This document shows positions 1-9,446 of a stretch of 64,000 nucleotides of DNA, one piece after another. The notes below the pieces were generated by a model that saw nothing but the letters and a program-made list of their open reading frames with translations, was not told the DNA's origin and did no database searches. Source of the stretch: Pseudomonas extremorientalis. GTDB taxonomy: Bacteria; Pseudomonadota; Gammaproteobacteria; Pseudomonadales; Pseudomonadaceae. Within the stretch, counting starts at the first letter, position 1, and each line of letters opens with the position of its first letter. The stretch is taken from the NCBI RefSeq assembly GCF_001870465.1, contig NZ_MDGK01000055.1:186001-250000 (forward strand). The letters run 5' to 3'. Made by a program: the position numbers and the translations under genes.

Positions 1-515
1 CATTGTTCGTGGTGGCGATGACCTCGCAGAACATGCCCGGCATCGCCGTGCTGCGGGCCGACGGCTACAACGTGCCGGCCTCGCCGCTGATCACCGCCAC
101 CGGGCTGGCATCTCTGGTGTTGTCGCCGTTCGGCTCCCACGGCATCAACCTGGCCGCCATCAGCGCAGCGATCTGCACCGGGCCCCATGCCCATGAAGAC
201 CGCAACAAGCGCTATACCGCAGCCGTGTGGTGCGGGGTGTTCTACGGGATTGCCGGGGTATTCGGCGCGACCTTGGCGGCGCTGTTCGCAGCCTTGCCCA
301 AGGAACTGGTGCTGTCGATCGCGGCGCTGGCGCTGTTTGGCTCGATCATCAATGGCCTGAGCATCGCCATGAATGAGCCGAAGGAACGTGAAGCGGCGCT
401 GATCACCTTCATGGTCACGGCGTCTGGCCTGACGCTGTTTTCCATCGGGTCGGCGTTCTGGGGGATTGTGGCGGGGGTGTTGACGCTGCTGATTCTGAAT
501 TGGCGCAAGGCATAA
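1..515 (+). CDS. benE: Benzoate/H+ symporter BenE family, 3' part
   Basis: This is the C-terminal 170 residues of an inner-membrane secondary transporter; the 5' end lies outside the window. The fragment has the BenE look: a TSQNMPG motif near its start, the segment SPFGSHGINLAAISAAIC, and then four or five hydrophobic helices. The family imports benzoate or related aromatic acids with protons. The gene ends at TAA just before a strong bidirectional terminator shared with the convergent yggL. No ben catabolic gene is visible on this side, so the substrate is inferred from the family only. Confidence 0.85.
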   Translation, partial: LFVVAMTSQNMPGIAVLRADGYNVPASPLITATGLASLVLSPFGSHGINLAAISAAICTGPHAHEDRNKRYTAAVWCGVFYGIAGVFGATLAALFAALPKELVLSIAALALFGSIINGLSIAMNEPKEREAALITFMVTASGLTLFSIGSAFWGIVAGVLTLLILNWRKA

Positions 516-546
516 AAAAACGGCGACCCTGGGGTCGCCGTTTTTT
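514..546. terminator. Bidirectional terminator between benE and yggL
   Basis: A perfect 8-bp stem CGGCGACC/GGTCGCCG with a 4-nt loop is flanked by seven A on the left and six T on the right. It therefore works as an intrinsic terminator for both convergent genes. Confidence 0.9.
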
Positions 547-551
547 CAGTA

Positions 552-896
552 TCACTTAGCCGCGTTGATCGGCTTTTCCGGATACCACACGTCCAGCAGC
601 GGGCTGACTTCAGCCTTGGTCAGCTCGGAACGGGTTTTCAGCCAGGCTTCAACGGCAGCACGTTGCTCTTCGGAGACCGAGCCACGCTTCTGCAGGCAAA
701 CCAGACCGTAGTCGTCGCCGCCGACGTAGCCCAGACCATTGGCTTCCATGGCTTCTTTGATGAATGCTTCGAGGAAAGCGTCGATAGCTTCTTCACTCAG
801 GCCTTCTTTGAAGTCCAGGTTCAGTTCGAAACCCAGCTCTTGAAATTCATCAACGCACAGTTTTTTGCGCAGACGCTGGGAACGGTTAGTCGCCAT
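552..896 (-). CDS. yggL: YggL family protein (DUF469), 50S-associated
   Basis: A 114-residue acidic protein that begins MATNRSQRLRKKLCVDEF, the typical start of the YggL/DUF469 family, followed by ELGFELNLDF and a C-terminal DVWYPEKPI. E. coli YggL binds the 50S ribosomal subunit; the exact role is unsettled. The ATG at 896 is preferred over an upstream GTG because the conserved family start is MATNRSQ and an AGGA-type ribosome site precedes it. It is transcribed alone, ending at the terminator shared with benE. Confidence 0.88.
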   Translation of the reverse strand: MATNRSQRLRKKLCVDEFQELGFELNLDFKEGLSEEAIDAFLEAFIKEAMEANGLGYVGGDDYGLVCLQKRGSVSEEQRAAVEAWLKTRSELTKAEVSPLLDVWYPEKPINAAK

Positions 897-1134
897 TGGA
901 ACAATCCTCATAAGTAATAACGGGCGGCACTTTAGCAGTTTAAGGCGGCGATTGCCCGACTCTCTGGGACAGGCGGCACAATGCCTGTAAAAAAAACGCC
1001 TAATACCAGCTATGGTTCAGCTACAAGTGGCTCCACCTTGGGGCATAATGCCGACACTTTCATGACCATTGAGGGATTTTTCTTACTTACCCCTCGCCTT
1101 TTTCACCCTCCTCAGCAGTAGGGTTTTACTTCTT

Positions 1135-2595
1135 ATGATCAAATCGTTGCGTTCCGTTCTGTTTGCCGGTTTTATTCTGCCACTGGCCTTTTCCGTCTCC
1201 GCTGCCCCCGTCAACAATACCCTGCCGCCCAATGTTCAACAGGCGTTGGCCAAAGCCAAACTGCAAAACACTGCGCTGTCGTTGGTGATGATCCCACTGA
1301 ACGGCCCGGGCACGCCCACCGTGTTCAACGCCGACGTGTCGGTGAACCCGGCCTCCACCATGAAGCTGGTCACCACTTACGCGGCCCTGGAAATGCTCGG
1401 CCCCAACCACCAGTGGAAAACCGAGTTCTACACCGATGGCACCCTCAGCGGTGGCGTGTTGCACGGCAACCTGTACCTCAAGGGCGGCGGCGACCCCAAG
1501 CTGAACATGGAAAAACTCTGGCTGCTGATGCGCGACCTGCGCGCCAACGGCGTGCAGCAAGTCACTGGGGACCTGGTGCTGGACCGCAGCTTCTTCAACC
1601 AGCCGCTGTTGCCGGAATTCAACGACGACGGCAACGACGAGAACAAGCCCTTCCTGGTCAAGCCGGACGCGCTGCTGGTCAACCTCAAGGCCCTGCGCTT
1701 CGTGACCCGCAATGATTCGGGCCGGGTACTGGTATCGGTCGAGCCGCCGATTGCCAGCATCCGTATCGACAACCAGGTCAAGGTGTCCAACGCCAAGCAG
1801 TGCACCGGCGACGTACGCTATAACCCGGTCACCGCCGCCGACGGCAGCGTGACGGTAACGGTCAGCGGCCAATTGGCCGATGGCTGCAGCTCGCAGACCT
1901 ACCTGTCGCTGCTGGACCACGCCACCTACACCGCCGGCGCCGTCCGGGCGATCTGGAAGGAACTGGGCGGCACCATCCAGGGCCGTGACATCCAGGCGCC
2001 GGTGCCCAAGGATGCCAAGGTATTGGCCCGGGCCTTTTCGCCGGACCTGGCGGAAATCATCCGCGACATCAACAAATACAGTAACAACACCATGGCCCAG
2101 CAGTTGTTCCTGAGCCTGGGCGCGCAGTTCCGCAACGACGCCGATGGCGACGATGCCAAGGCTGCGCAACGCGTGGTGCGCCAGTGGCTGGCGAAGAAAG
2201 GCATCACCGCGCCGCACCTGGTGATGGAGAACGGCTCAGGCCTGTCCCGCGCCGAACGGGTCAGCGCCCGCGAGATGGCGGCCATGCTGCAAGCCGCGTG
2301 GAAAAGCCCCTACGCTGCCGAGTACATCAGTTCGATGCCGATTGCCGGCACCGACGGCACCATGCGCAAACGCCTGAAGACCACCGCCATGCGCGGCGAA
2401 GCCCACGTCAAGACCGGCACCCTGAACACCGTGCGCGCCATCGCCGGGTTCAGCCGCGACAACAACGGCAATACCTGGGCTGTGGTGGCTATCCTCAACG
2501 ACCCGAAGCCATGGGGTGCTTCGTCGGTGTTGGATCAGGTGTTGCTCGACCTGTACCGTCAGCCGAAGGTGGCTGCGGCAGCACCGGCCCTCTGA
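1135..2595 (+). CDS. dacB: D-alanyl-D-alanine carboxypeptidase/endopeptidase PBP4
   Basis: A 486-residue periplasmic class C penicillin-binding protein (peptidase S13) that trims or cleaves peptidoglycan peptide cross-links. An N-terminal signal peptide (about residues 1-24, ending SVSAA) is followed by the catalytic SxxK motif at S74-T-M-K77. The SxN motif lies in KYSNNTMAQQL, and KTG lies in HVKTGTLNTVRAIAGFS near the C terminus. The large insertion between SxxK and SxN is normal for PBP4. The ATG at 1135 gives a proper signal peptide; the open frame runs further upstream to 1069 but adds an unlikely leader. It stands alone, convergent with the diguanylate cyclase gene. Confidence 0.92.
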   Translation: MIKSLRSVLFAGFILPLAFSVSAAPVNNTLPPNVQQALAKAKLQNTALSLVMIPLNGPGTPTVFNADVSVNPASTMKLVTTYAALEMLGPNHQWKTEFYTDGTLSGGVLHGNLYLKGGGDPKLNMEKLWLLMRDLRANGVQQVTGDLVLDRSFFNQPLLPEFNDDGNDENKPFLVKPDALLVNLKALRFVTRNDSGRVLVSVEPPIASIRIDNQVKVSNAKQCTGDVRYNPVTAADGSVTVTVSGQLADGCSSQTYLSLLDHATYTAGAVRAIWKELGGTIQGRDIQAPVPKDAKVLARAFSPDLAEIIRDINKYSNNTMAQQLFLSLGAQFRNDADGDDAKAAQRVVRQWLAKKGITAPHLVMENGSGLSRAERVSAREMAAMLQAAWKSPYAAEYISSMPIAGTDGTMRKRLKTTAMRGEAHVKTGTLNTVRAIAGFSRDNNGNTWAVVAILNDPKPWGASSVLDQVLLDLYRQPKVAAAAPAL

Positions 2596-2601
2596 AACAT
2601 A

Positions 2602-2633
2602 CTGGGGTGAACAGGCTTGTCCGCTCACCCCAG
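2602..2633. terminator. Hairpin between dacB and the convergent GGDEF gene
   Basis: A perfect 9-bp inverted repeat CTGGGGTGA/TCACCCCAG with a 14-nt loop sits between two convergent genes. There is no good T tract on either side, so it is a possible transcript-end structure rather than a classic intrinsic terminator. Confidence 0.5.
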
Positions 2634-2659
2634 AAGCCCGCTCACCACGACAGGGCCAG

Positions 2660-5065
2660 TCAGCAAACCGACTGCGCTTCCACCCGATCCCTGCCTGCCT
2701 GCTTGGCCACGTACACGGCCGAGTCAGCGCGCAGCAGCAGCCCATCGATACCTTCGTCCACCCGCCAACTGGCCACGCCGAAGCTCGCGGTGACAATACC
2801 GACCGGCTCCATCGGCACGCTGCGCAACGACGCCCACAACTCCATCGCCAGGCTGTAGGCCTGAGCACCATCGGTGTGCGGGCACAGCACCATGAACTCC
2901 TCGCCACCCAGGCGGCAGAACACATCGGTGCGGCGCAGGCGCTGGCTGATGCGTTTGCACAACTCCTGCAATACCCCATCGCCGACGGCATGCCCATGCT
3001 GGTCGTTGATGCGCTTGAAGTGATCGATATCGAGCATGATCACCGACAAGGCCCCCGAGGTGCGGTTGAGCCTGACCATCTCGGCCTTGAGGCGGTCCTG
3101 GAAATAGCGGCGGTTGTGGATCCCGGTCAGGGAGTCGGTGATGGAGAGTGCACGCAGCTCTTCTTCCACCCGCTTCAGATCGGAAATATCCGACACGTAG
3201 CCATGCCACAGCGTCCCTCCTCCGGGTAACTCTTCCGGCGTCGCTTCGCCGCGAATCCAGCGCAGTCCGCGTTGCGGCAACAGCACCCGGTACTCCTCCC
3301 GCCAATGGCTCAACTGCAACGCCGACAAGCGGATCGATGCGCGTACCCGCTCCGCATCCAGCGGGTGGATGCGCTCGAAGACCTTCTTCGCATCCTGCTG
3401 CAGCACGCCGGTCTCGATTTCATAGATATCGCGCATGCCGTCGCTGGCGTAGATGAATTTCCAGTTGTCTTGAGGCTCCAGGGTGAACTGGAAGATGCCG
3501 CCGGGCACATGGGCGCTGAGTTTCTTGAGCAGCCGATCCCTGGCCGCCAATGCCTCGTAGGCGCGCTTTTGTTCGGTAATGTCCAGGTAAATCGCCAGGT
3601 GACCGATCCACAAACCATGGTCGTCCAGCAACACGGTGGCCAGCATGTTCACCGTCAGTTGGCTGCGATCCTCACGAACCAGGGTCCACTCGCGGGCTTG
3701 GTGCAGGTTGTCGGGACTTTCCACCAGCATCGCCTGGCTTGCCGGGATGCGTTTGCCCAAGGCTACACTGAGGCTGGCGGAACGCGCTTCCAGTTCCGAC
3801 GCCAGGTGCAGGCTTTCCAGGGTGTGCGTGCCCACCACCTGCTCGGCCTTGAACCCCAGCATCTGCTCGGCACCGGCATTGAAGGTATTGATGACACCGC
3901 GCAGGTCGGTGGCAATGATCGCGACCTGCGTCGCAGCATTCAGCACACTGCGCAATTGGCCGTGGGCGCCGCGTAATTCCTGCTCGCGCAGACGCAACTG
4001 CGCCGTGCGCTGCTCCACCAGTTTCAACGCGCGCTGGCGTTGGCTGACCAGCACATAGAGCAACGCGCTGAGCAACAGGCTGAGCAGGCCGCCCATGGTC
4101 AGGATCGTGCTCAGCGAGGAGTGGTTGGCCTGGTCGAACACCTGGCTCGGACGCAGTGTGAGGGCATACACATGGTCACCCAGCGTGAGGCGGCGCGCCC
4201 CGACCAGATCACTGCTGGCCACGGCATTGCCGGACTCGAAAAGCACGCGCTTTTGCACGTCGGAGGTGTCGACGATCTGCATCACCAGGTTGTCGCGGTC
4301 CGGCTTGGGCAAACCGTCGGCCACCAGTTGGCGCATGCTGATCACCGCCATGACATAGCCGTAGGGCTCATTCTGGGATTGGTCGGAGGTGGGCAAATGA
4401 CTGACCGGCGCGACCAATAAAACCCCGGTGGCATAGTCCGGTTCCACACCCACCAGTTGCATGGGCTGGGACACCGCCAGCTTGCCGGTGTTTTGCGCAC
4501 GCTCAAGCACCGAACGCCTCAGGGGCTGGGCCAGCAGGTCAAAGCCGAGGGGTGCCCCCAACAGGCTTTGAGTCTGGCTGTACAGTACCGGTACGTATTC
4601 ATCGCGCTCGGGCGCAGGGGCCAACTCACCCGTGGAATTCAACTCACAGATCACGAAAGGTGTGCCGCGCTGCGCGGACACGGCTTTTTCAAACTGACCG
4701 CGCTGTTCGCGATACACCCGGGGCGCCCAGGAGTAAGCGCGCGCGCGCAGCAACAAGGGCTGGGCAAAACCGTCAAACTCTTCGCGGGACACGTCATCGG
4801 AGTTGACGAAGAAACGCCGCAAGCTGTTCAGGCGTTGTTCCTGGTCGTCGAAGCGTTCCTGCAGGCGGCTGTAGCGTTCGTTGACCAACAACTGAAAGCG
4901 TTGGCGCACCTGCTGCTGATAGAGGTCGGCGGCCGCCCAGGCCACAACAGCCGTCAAGGCAAACCCTGCCAGCAACACCACCAATGCCACCAGCCAAGCC
5001 GACGCCTGCTCACTGATAAAGCCTAGGATTTTCGGGCGTACGGCTTGCAACGGCATAGGCAACAC
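2660..5065 (-). CDS. Membrane CHASE-PAS-GGDEF diguanylate cyclase
   Basis: An 801-residue predicted inner-membrane c-di-GMP synthase. A first membrane helix lies at about 20-47. The periplasmic CHASE sensor domain covers about 75-290 and contains SYSWAPRV-type residues (here AYSWAPRV). A second helix lies at about 318-342, then a coiled segment, two PAS/PAC modules (about 365-625) and a C-terminal GGDEF domain. The active-site motif is GGEEF at 720-724. An RxxD inhibitory site (R711-D714) lies five residues upstream, so product feedback is expected. There is no EAL domain. The ligand of the CHASE domain cannot be told from the sequence. It is monocistronic, transcribed toward dacB. Confidence 0.92.
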   Translation of the reverse strand: MLPMPLQAVRPKILGFISEQASAWLVALVVLLAGFALTAVVAWAAADLYQQQVRQRFQLLVNERYSRLQERFDDQEQRLNSLRRFFVNSDDVSREEFDGFAQPLLLRARAYSWAPRVYREQRGQFEKAVSAQRGTPFVICELNSTGELAPAPERDEYVPVLYSQTQSLLGAPLGFDLLAQPLRRSVLERAQNTGKLAVSQPMQLVGVEPDYATGVLLVAPVSHLPTSDQSQNEPYGYVMAVISMRQLVADGLPKPDRDNLVMQIVDTSDVQKRVLFESGNAVASSDLVGARRLTLGDHVYALTLRPSQVFDQANHSSLSTILTMGGLLSLLLSALLYVLVSQRQRALKLVEQRTAQLRLREQELRGAHGQLRSVLNAATQVAIIATDLRGVINTFNAGAEQMLGFKAEQVVGTHTLESLHLASELEARSASLSVALGKRIPASQAMLVESPDNLHQAREWTLVREDRSQLTVNMLATVLLDDHGLWIGHLAIYLDITEQKRAYEALAARDRLLKKLSAHVPGGIFQFTLEPQDNWKFIYASDGMRDIYEIETGVLQQDAKKVFERIHPLDAERVRASIRLSALQLSHWREEYRVLLPQRGLRWIRGEATPEELPGGGTLWHGYVSDISDLKRVEEELRALSITDSLTGIHNRRYFQDRLKAEMVRLNRTSGALSVIMLDIDHFKRINDQHGHAVGDGVLQELCKRISQRLRRTDVFCRLGGEEFMVLCPHTDGAQAYSLAMELWASLRSVPMEPVGIVTASFGVASWRVDEGIDGLLLRADSAVYVAKQAGRDRVEAQSVC

Positions 5066-5198
5066 TCACAGCGCCAGCGTGCGGGGGGTGTCACTTTGGC
5101 TTGGCCTTAAGTTATAGCCACCGGCCTTGAATTTGACCAGCGTAAAAAAGCCGCAAACCCGGAATAATCCAGGCTTACGGCCTGATTGACAGCCGTGT

Positions 5199-7463
5199 TC
5201 AGCGCGCGGTGATTTTCCACGCCCGGTGGATCTTCGCATTGCGTGCGAAATCCGGGTCGATGGTCTTGTCGCTGATTTCCTCGACCGCGTAGCGTTCGCT
5301 CAGGTTGTCCTCCAGTGCGAACTTGCGGAAGTTGTTCGAGAAGTACAGCACGCCGCCCGGCGCCAGGCGCGCCATGGCCAGGTCGAGCAACTGCACGTGG
5401 TCGCGCTGCACGTCGAAGATACCTTCCATGCGCTTGGAGTTGGAGAAGGTCGGCGGGTCAATGAAGATCAGGTCGAACTCATCGCGGCTGGCCTCCAGCC
5501 AGGCCATCACGTCACCCTGCTCCAGACGGTTCTTGTCGGAGAAGCCGTTGAGGGACAAGTTGCGGCGTGCCCAGTCCAGGTAGGTCTTGGACAGGTCGAC
5601 GCTGGTGGTGCTGCGCGCGCCGCCCTTGGCCGCATGCACACTGGCGGTGGCGGTGTAGCAATACAGATTGAGGAAACGCTTGCCGGCCGCCTCTTTCTGG
5701 ATGCGCAGGCGCATCGGGCGGTGGTCGAGGAACAGGCCGGTGTCCAGGTAGTCGGTGAGGTTGACCAGCAGCTTTACGCCGCCTTCGCTGACTTCGGTGA
5801 ACTTGCCCTGGGCGCTCTGGCGCTCGTACTGCTTGGTACCGCTCTGACGCTCACGGCGCTTGACCACCACGCGGCTCTTGTCGATGTTCAGCGCCTGGGG
5901 AATGGCCGCCAGCGCATCGAACATACGCGCGGAGGCTTTTTCCGGGTCAATGGACTTGGGCGCCGCGTATTCCTGTACATGCACCCAATCGTGATACAGG
6001 TCGATGGCCATGGAGTATTCCGGCATGTCGGCATCGTACACGCGGTAGCAATCCACGCCTTCGCGTTTGGCCCACTTGCCTAGCAGCTTGAGGTTCTTTT
6101 GCAGGCGGTTGGCAAACATCTGCCCGCCTTCGCTCAGGCGCGCCTGCTCGACCACCGGGGCCGGAGCAGGTTTGATCGGGTTGCCGTTCTTGTTGTACTG
6201 GCGCTCTTGCGGCTCGGCCGGGGCCTGATCGTAGGCAGCTTGCTCACGCTCGGCCTGGCGCTGTTCCGGGGTACGACGCTCGCCGGTGACGAACTGGTCC
6301 GGGTTGACCTTGATCAGCAGCAACTTGCACGGCAACGCGCCGTTCCAGAACGAATACTGCTTGTGGCTACGGATGCCCATGCGCTTGCCCAGGTCCGGCG
6401 CGCCGGTGAACACTGCGGCTTCCCAGCCCATGCACGCCTGGCGCAGACGCTCGCCGAGGTTCTGGTAGAGGTACAACAGGCTGGCTTCGTCACCCAGGCG
6501 CTCGCCGTACGGCGGGTTGCAGATGACCAGGCCTTTCTGGTTCTGGTCCGGGCGCGGTTCGAAGGTGCCGACTTCGCCCTGGTACACCTTGATCCAGTGG
6601 CTCAGGCCGGCCCGCTCGATGTTATTGCGCGCAGGCTGGATCAAGCGCGGATCGGCTTCGTAGCCACGGATCCACAGCGGCGGCTTGTTCATGCCGATGG
6701 CGGCGCGTTCAGCGGCTTCGGCGTGCAGCTTCTTCCACAGCGCCGGGACATGACCGAGCCAGGTGGTGAAACCCCACAGCTCGCGGTTCAGGTTGGGGGC
6801 CATGTCGGCAGCGATCATTGCGCCTTCCACCAGGAAGGTGCCCACGCCGCACATCGGGTCACTCAGCGCGCCGCCTTCAGCGGCGATGCGCGGCCAGCCG
6901 GCACGGATCAGGATCGCGGCCGCCAGGTTTTCCTTCAACGGTGCCGCCCCCTGCTGCAAGCGATAACCGCGCTGGTGCAGGCTGTGGCCGGACAGGTCGA
7001 GGGACAGGATCGCTTCGCCACGGTCCAGGCGCAGGTGGATGCGCAGGTCCGGGTTGATCTTGTCGATGGACGGGCGCTCGCCAGTCGGGGTGCGCAGCTT
7101 GTCGACAATCGCATCCTTGACCTTCAGCGCGCCGAAGTGGGTGTTGTCGATGCCCGAACCGTGGCCGCTGAATTCAACCGCCAGGCTGCCATCCGGCACC
7201 ATGTGGTCGGCCCACTCGATATCCAGCACGCCGTGGTAGAGGTCTTCGGCGTCCTTCATCGGGAAGCGCTTGAGCACCAGCAGCACGCGGTTGGCCAGGC
7301 GCGACCAGAGGCACAGGCGGTAGGCGGTTTCCATATCGGCCATGCCGCGCACAGCCGAGGTGTGCTCGCGGGCGTCCTCAAGGCCAAGCCCGACGGCTTC
7401 CTCGATCAGCAGGCCTTCGAGGCCCTTGGGGCAGGTGAGGAAGAGTTCAAAACGGTCCGACAT
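5199..7463 (-). CDS. rlmL: 23S rRNA methyltransferase RlmKL (m2G2445/m7G2069)
   Basis: A 754-residue bifunctional enzyme. The N-terminal THUMP plus RlmL-type methyltransferase half carries DPMCGVGTFLVEGA and the NPPYGERL catalytic motif. The C-terminal RlmK half carries the SAM-binding LNLYCYTATASVHAAKGGA and the FIDPPTFSNSKRM motif. It modifies G2445 and G2069 of 23S rRNA during 50S assembly. A poorly conserved Q/P/E-rich linker lies between the halves. The ATG at 7463 (MSDRFELFLTCPKGLEGLL) is chosen; the frame stays open 216 bases upstream, but that stretch looks like promoter DNA. It is divergent from rmf, another ribosome gene. Confidence 0.95.
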   Translation of the reverse strand: MSDRFELFLTCPKGLEGLLIEEAVGLGLEDAREHTSAVRGMADMETAYRLCLWSRLANRVLLVLKRFPMKDAEDLYHGVLDIEWADHMVPDGSLAVEFSGHGSGIDNTHFGALKVKDAIVDKLRTPTGERPSIDKINPDLRIHLRLDRGEAILSLDLSGHSLHQRGYRLQQGAAPLKENLAAAILIRAGWPRIAAEGGALSDPMCGVGTFLVEGAMIAADMAPNLNRELWGFTTWLGHVPALWKKLHAEAAERAAIGMNKPPLWIRGYEADPRLIQPARNNIERAGLSHWIKVYQGEVGTFEPRPDQNQKGLVICNPPYGERLGDEASLLYLYQNLGERLRQACMGWEAAVFTGAPDLGKRMGIRSHKQYSFWNGALPCKLLLIKVNPDQFVTGERRTPEQRQAEREQAAYDQAPAEPQERQYNKNGNPIKPAPAPVVEQARLSEGGQMFANRLQKNLKLLGKWAKREGVDCYRVYDADMPEYSMAIDLYHDWVHVQEYAAPKSIDPEKASARMFDALAAIPQALNIDKSRVVVKRRERQSGTKQYERQSAQGKFTEVSEGGVKLLVNLTDYLDTGLFLDHRPMRLRIQKEAAGKRFLNLYCYTATASVHAAKGGARSTTSVDLSKTYLDWARRNLSLNGFSDKNRLEQGDVMAWLEASRDEFDLIFIDPPTFSNSKRMEGIFDVQRDHVQLLDLAMARLAPGGVLYFSNNFRKFALEDNLSERYAVEEISDKTIDPDFARNAKIHRAWKITAR

Positions 7464-7860
7464 GGGGCATTCCAGGCTTTTCAGCAATAAATGAACGGGC
7501 GACGCATCGCCGGTTCGGTTTTCAATCAAGCACTTTTCTTGAAGAGTGCTCGCGTGGCACGAATGTGCCGTCCCACCCCGGCTGCCGGGCCTTTGGGCCT
7601 GTAATGACGGGGCAGAGAAACAATTGGCTGTAACAAAAAGAAATATTCCGACCCTTCGTCGAATAATAACTGACTGCAACGGGCGGACATTCTCACTAAA
7701 GGATTAAACCCATCCTCTATGCAGGGTGCATCATAGCTGGCTTTGCCCGATAAAAGGGGCGAAAAACCATCCCAGCTTATCGCTATAGCATCGTTATCGT
7801 TACGTGCTTATGACAAAACGATCATTGAATCCATGTGACCTATTGGTTAGAACTCAACAC
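7464..7860. other. Intergenic region between divergent rlmL and rmf
   Basis: About 400 bases with no supported gene. It is noticeably richer in A and T than its flanks around 7620-7860 and must hold the promoters of both divergent genes. I see no insertion sequence or repeat here. Confidence 0.6.
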
Positions 7861-7865
7861 AGGTT

Positions 7866-7956
7866 GGCGCCGTAACGACGCCGACACATCGGCTCGCCAC
7901 GCCGGCAGCGAGCCCACCAACGGCAGAAAAACTCTGCCCGGTCTCGGACGAGGCCG
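7866..7956 (+). ncRNA. Structured rmf leader RNA (rmf motif candidate)
   Basis: Four hairpins follow one another directly upstream of rmf. They are GGCG...CGCC with one internal mismatch (7866-7882), a perfect GGCTCGC/GCGAGCC (7891-7914), a perfect GGCAGA/TCTGCC with a five-base loop (7922-7938), and CGGTCTC/GAGGCCG with a GGAC loop (7939-7956). An rmf RNA motif upstream of Pseudomonas rmf genes has been described by comparative genomics. The position and dense structure fit that motif, but I matched it from memory and not by a covariance model. It could control rmf mRNA stability or translation on entry to stationary phase. Confidence 0.6.
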
Positions 7957-7995
7957 AAGGATATCAAGACAGTCAACAAGTGAGGGAAACACCCT

Positions 7996-8211
7996 ATGAG
8001 AAGACTTAAGCGTGATCCGTTGGAAAGAGCATTTTTACGCGGATATCAATACGGCGTTCATGGCAAATCCCGTGAGCTTTGCCCATTTACTCTACCGTCG
8101 GTACGCCAAGCCTGGATCAACGGCTGGCGAGAAGGACGCGGCGACAACTGGGACGGTATGACTGGCACTGCGGGAATCCACAGACTCAACGAACTTCACG
8201 CCGTCGGCTAA
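7996..8211 (+). CDS. rmf: Ribosome modulation factor
   Basis: A 71-residue basic protein beginning MRRLKRDPLERAFLRGYQYG, the hallmark start of RMF, with RQAWINGWREGRGDNWDG after it. RMF turns 70S ribosomes into inactive 100S dimers in stationary phase and so preserves them during starvation. A GAGGG ribosome site lies nine bases before the ATG. The transcript has the structured leader described above and ends at a strong terminator at 8298. Confidence 0.96.
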   Translation: MRRLKRDPLERAFLRGYQYGVHGKSRELCPFTLPSVRQAWINGWREGRGDNWDGMTGTAGIHRLNELHAVG

Positions 8212-8297
8212 TCAAGGGCAATTAATTCCGACACCACCTCTGGATTTATAACGACTTACCATGCACGCCCCATCCGGGCGGCGGGCTTCGGCCCAGG

Positions 8298-8322
8298 GGG
8301 CTCCTTTTCAGGAGCCCTTTTT
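8298..8322 (+). terminator. rmf intrinsic terminator
   Basis: Perfect 7-bp stem GGGCTCC/GGAGCCC with a TTTTCA loop, followed by five T. It lies between rmf and the convergent pyrD. Confidence 0.88.
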
Positions 8323-8334
8323 AATGGATGGCTT

Positions 8335-9360
8335 TCAGGCTTTTGGCAATGCCGCGATGGCATCTACCGACTGGCGAATCAGCGCCGGGCCTTTGTAGAT
8401 GAAGCCGGAATACAACTGCACCAGGCTTGCGCCCGCGGCAATCTTCTCGGCCGCATGCTTGCCTTCGGTAATACCGCCGACGGCGATGATCGGCAAGCGC
8501 CCGGCCAACTCCGCAGCCAGCACCTTGACGATATGGGTGCTCTTGTCACGCACCGGCGCCCCCGACAGGCCGCCCGCTTCGTCGCCATGTGCCAGGCCTT
8601 CGACGCCTACGCGGCTGAGGGTGGTGTTGGTCGCGATGACTGCGTCCATCCCCGAGTCCACCAGGGCCTGGGCCACCAGCACGGTTTCTTCGTCGCTCAT
8701 GTCCGGCGCGATCTTGATCGCCAGCGGCACGCGCTTGCCATGACGCACGGCCAGGTCTTCCTGGCGCTGGCGCAAGGCTTCGAGCAGTTGCTTGAGGGAG
8801 TCGCCGAACTGCAGGCTGCGCAGGCCCGGGGTATTGGGCGAGCTGACGTTGACCGTGACATAGCTGGCGTGGGCGTAGACCTTGTCCAGGCAGATCAGGT
8901 AATCATCCACCGCACGCTCGACCGGCGTATCGAAGTTCTTGCCGATATTGATGCCCAGGATGCCCTTGTACTTCGCCGCCTGAACCCGCGACAGCAGGTG
9001 ATCAACGCCCAGGTTGTTGAAACCCATGCGATTGATGATCGCCTCGGCTTCCGGCAGGCGGAAGATACGTGGCTTGGGGTTACCCGGCTGTGGACGTGGC
9101 GTCACGGTGCCGATTTCAACGAAACCGAAACCCAGCTGTGCAAAACCATCGATGGCCGCACCGTTCTTATCCAGGCCAGCCGCCAGGCCGACCGGGTTGG
9201 GGAAGTCGAGCCCCATCACCGAGACCGGCATTTTTGCCGGTGCCTTGCATACCAGGCCATTGAGCCCCAGGCGGCCACCGGCACCGATCAGGTCCAGGGA
9301 CAGATCGTGGGAGGTTTCCGGGGAGAGTTTGAACAACAGCTGGCGGGCCAGGGTATACAT
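8335..9360 (-). CDS. pyrD: Dihydroorotate dehydrogenase (quinone), class 2
   Basis: A 341-residue FMN enzyme of the inner-membrane face that oxidises dihydroorotate to orotate, the fourth step of pyrimidine synthesis, and passes electrons to quinone. Class 2 features are visible. They are the N-terminal amphipathic membrane-binding helices (YTLARQLLFKLSPETSHDLS), PNPVGLAAGLDKNG, and VNVSSPNTPGLRSLQ with the catalytic Ser. Further on come IATNTTLSR and IIAVGGI near the C terminus for FMN phosphate binding. It ends just after the rmf terminator, convergent with rmf, the same neighbour arrangement as in other pseudomonads. Confidence 0.96.
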   Translation of the reverse strand: MYTLARQLLFKLSPETSHDLSLDLIGAGGRLGLNGLVCKAPAKMPVSVMGLDFPNPVGLAAGLDKNGAAIDGFAQLGFGFVEIGTVTPRPQPGNPKPRIFRLPEAEAIINRMGFNNLGVDHLLSRVQAAKYKGILGINIGKNFDTPVERAVDDYLICLDKVYAHASYVTVNVSSPNTPGLRSLQFGDSLKQLLEALRQRQEDLAVRHGKRVPLAIKIAPDMSDEETVLVAQALVDSGMDAVIATNTTLSRVGVEGLAHGDEAGGLSGAPVRDKSTHIVKVLAAELAGRLPIIAVGGITEGKHAAEKIAAGASLVQLYSGFIYKGPALIRQSVDAIAALPKA

Positions 9361-9446
9361 GGGCGGGCTAGACTCGGATGGCGGCGAAAGGTGGCGGCGA
9401 TTATAGCCGGGGTCACGGGTTGCGCGCGAGGCGCGAACCTCAATCG

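Noticed and set aside
7464..7679. N-terminal extension of RlmKL
   Set aside because: The added 72 residues do not resemble the conserved start MSDRFELFLTCPKG of the family and would occupy the promoter region.
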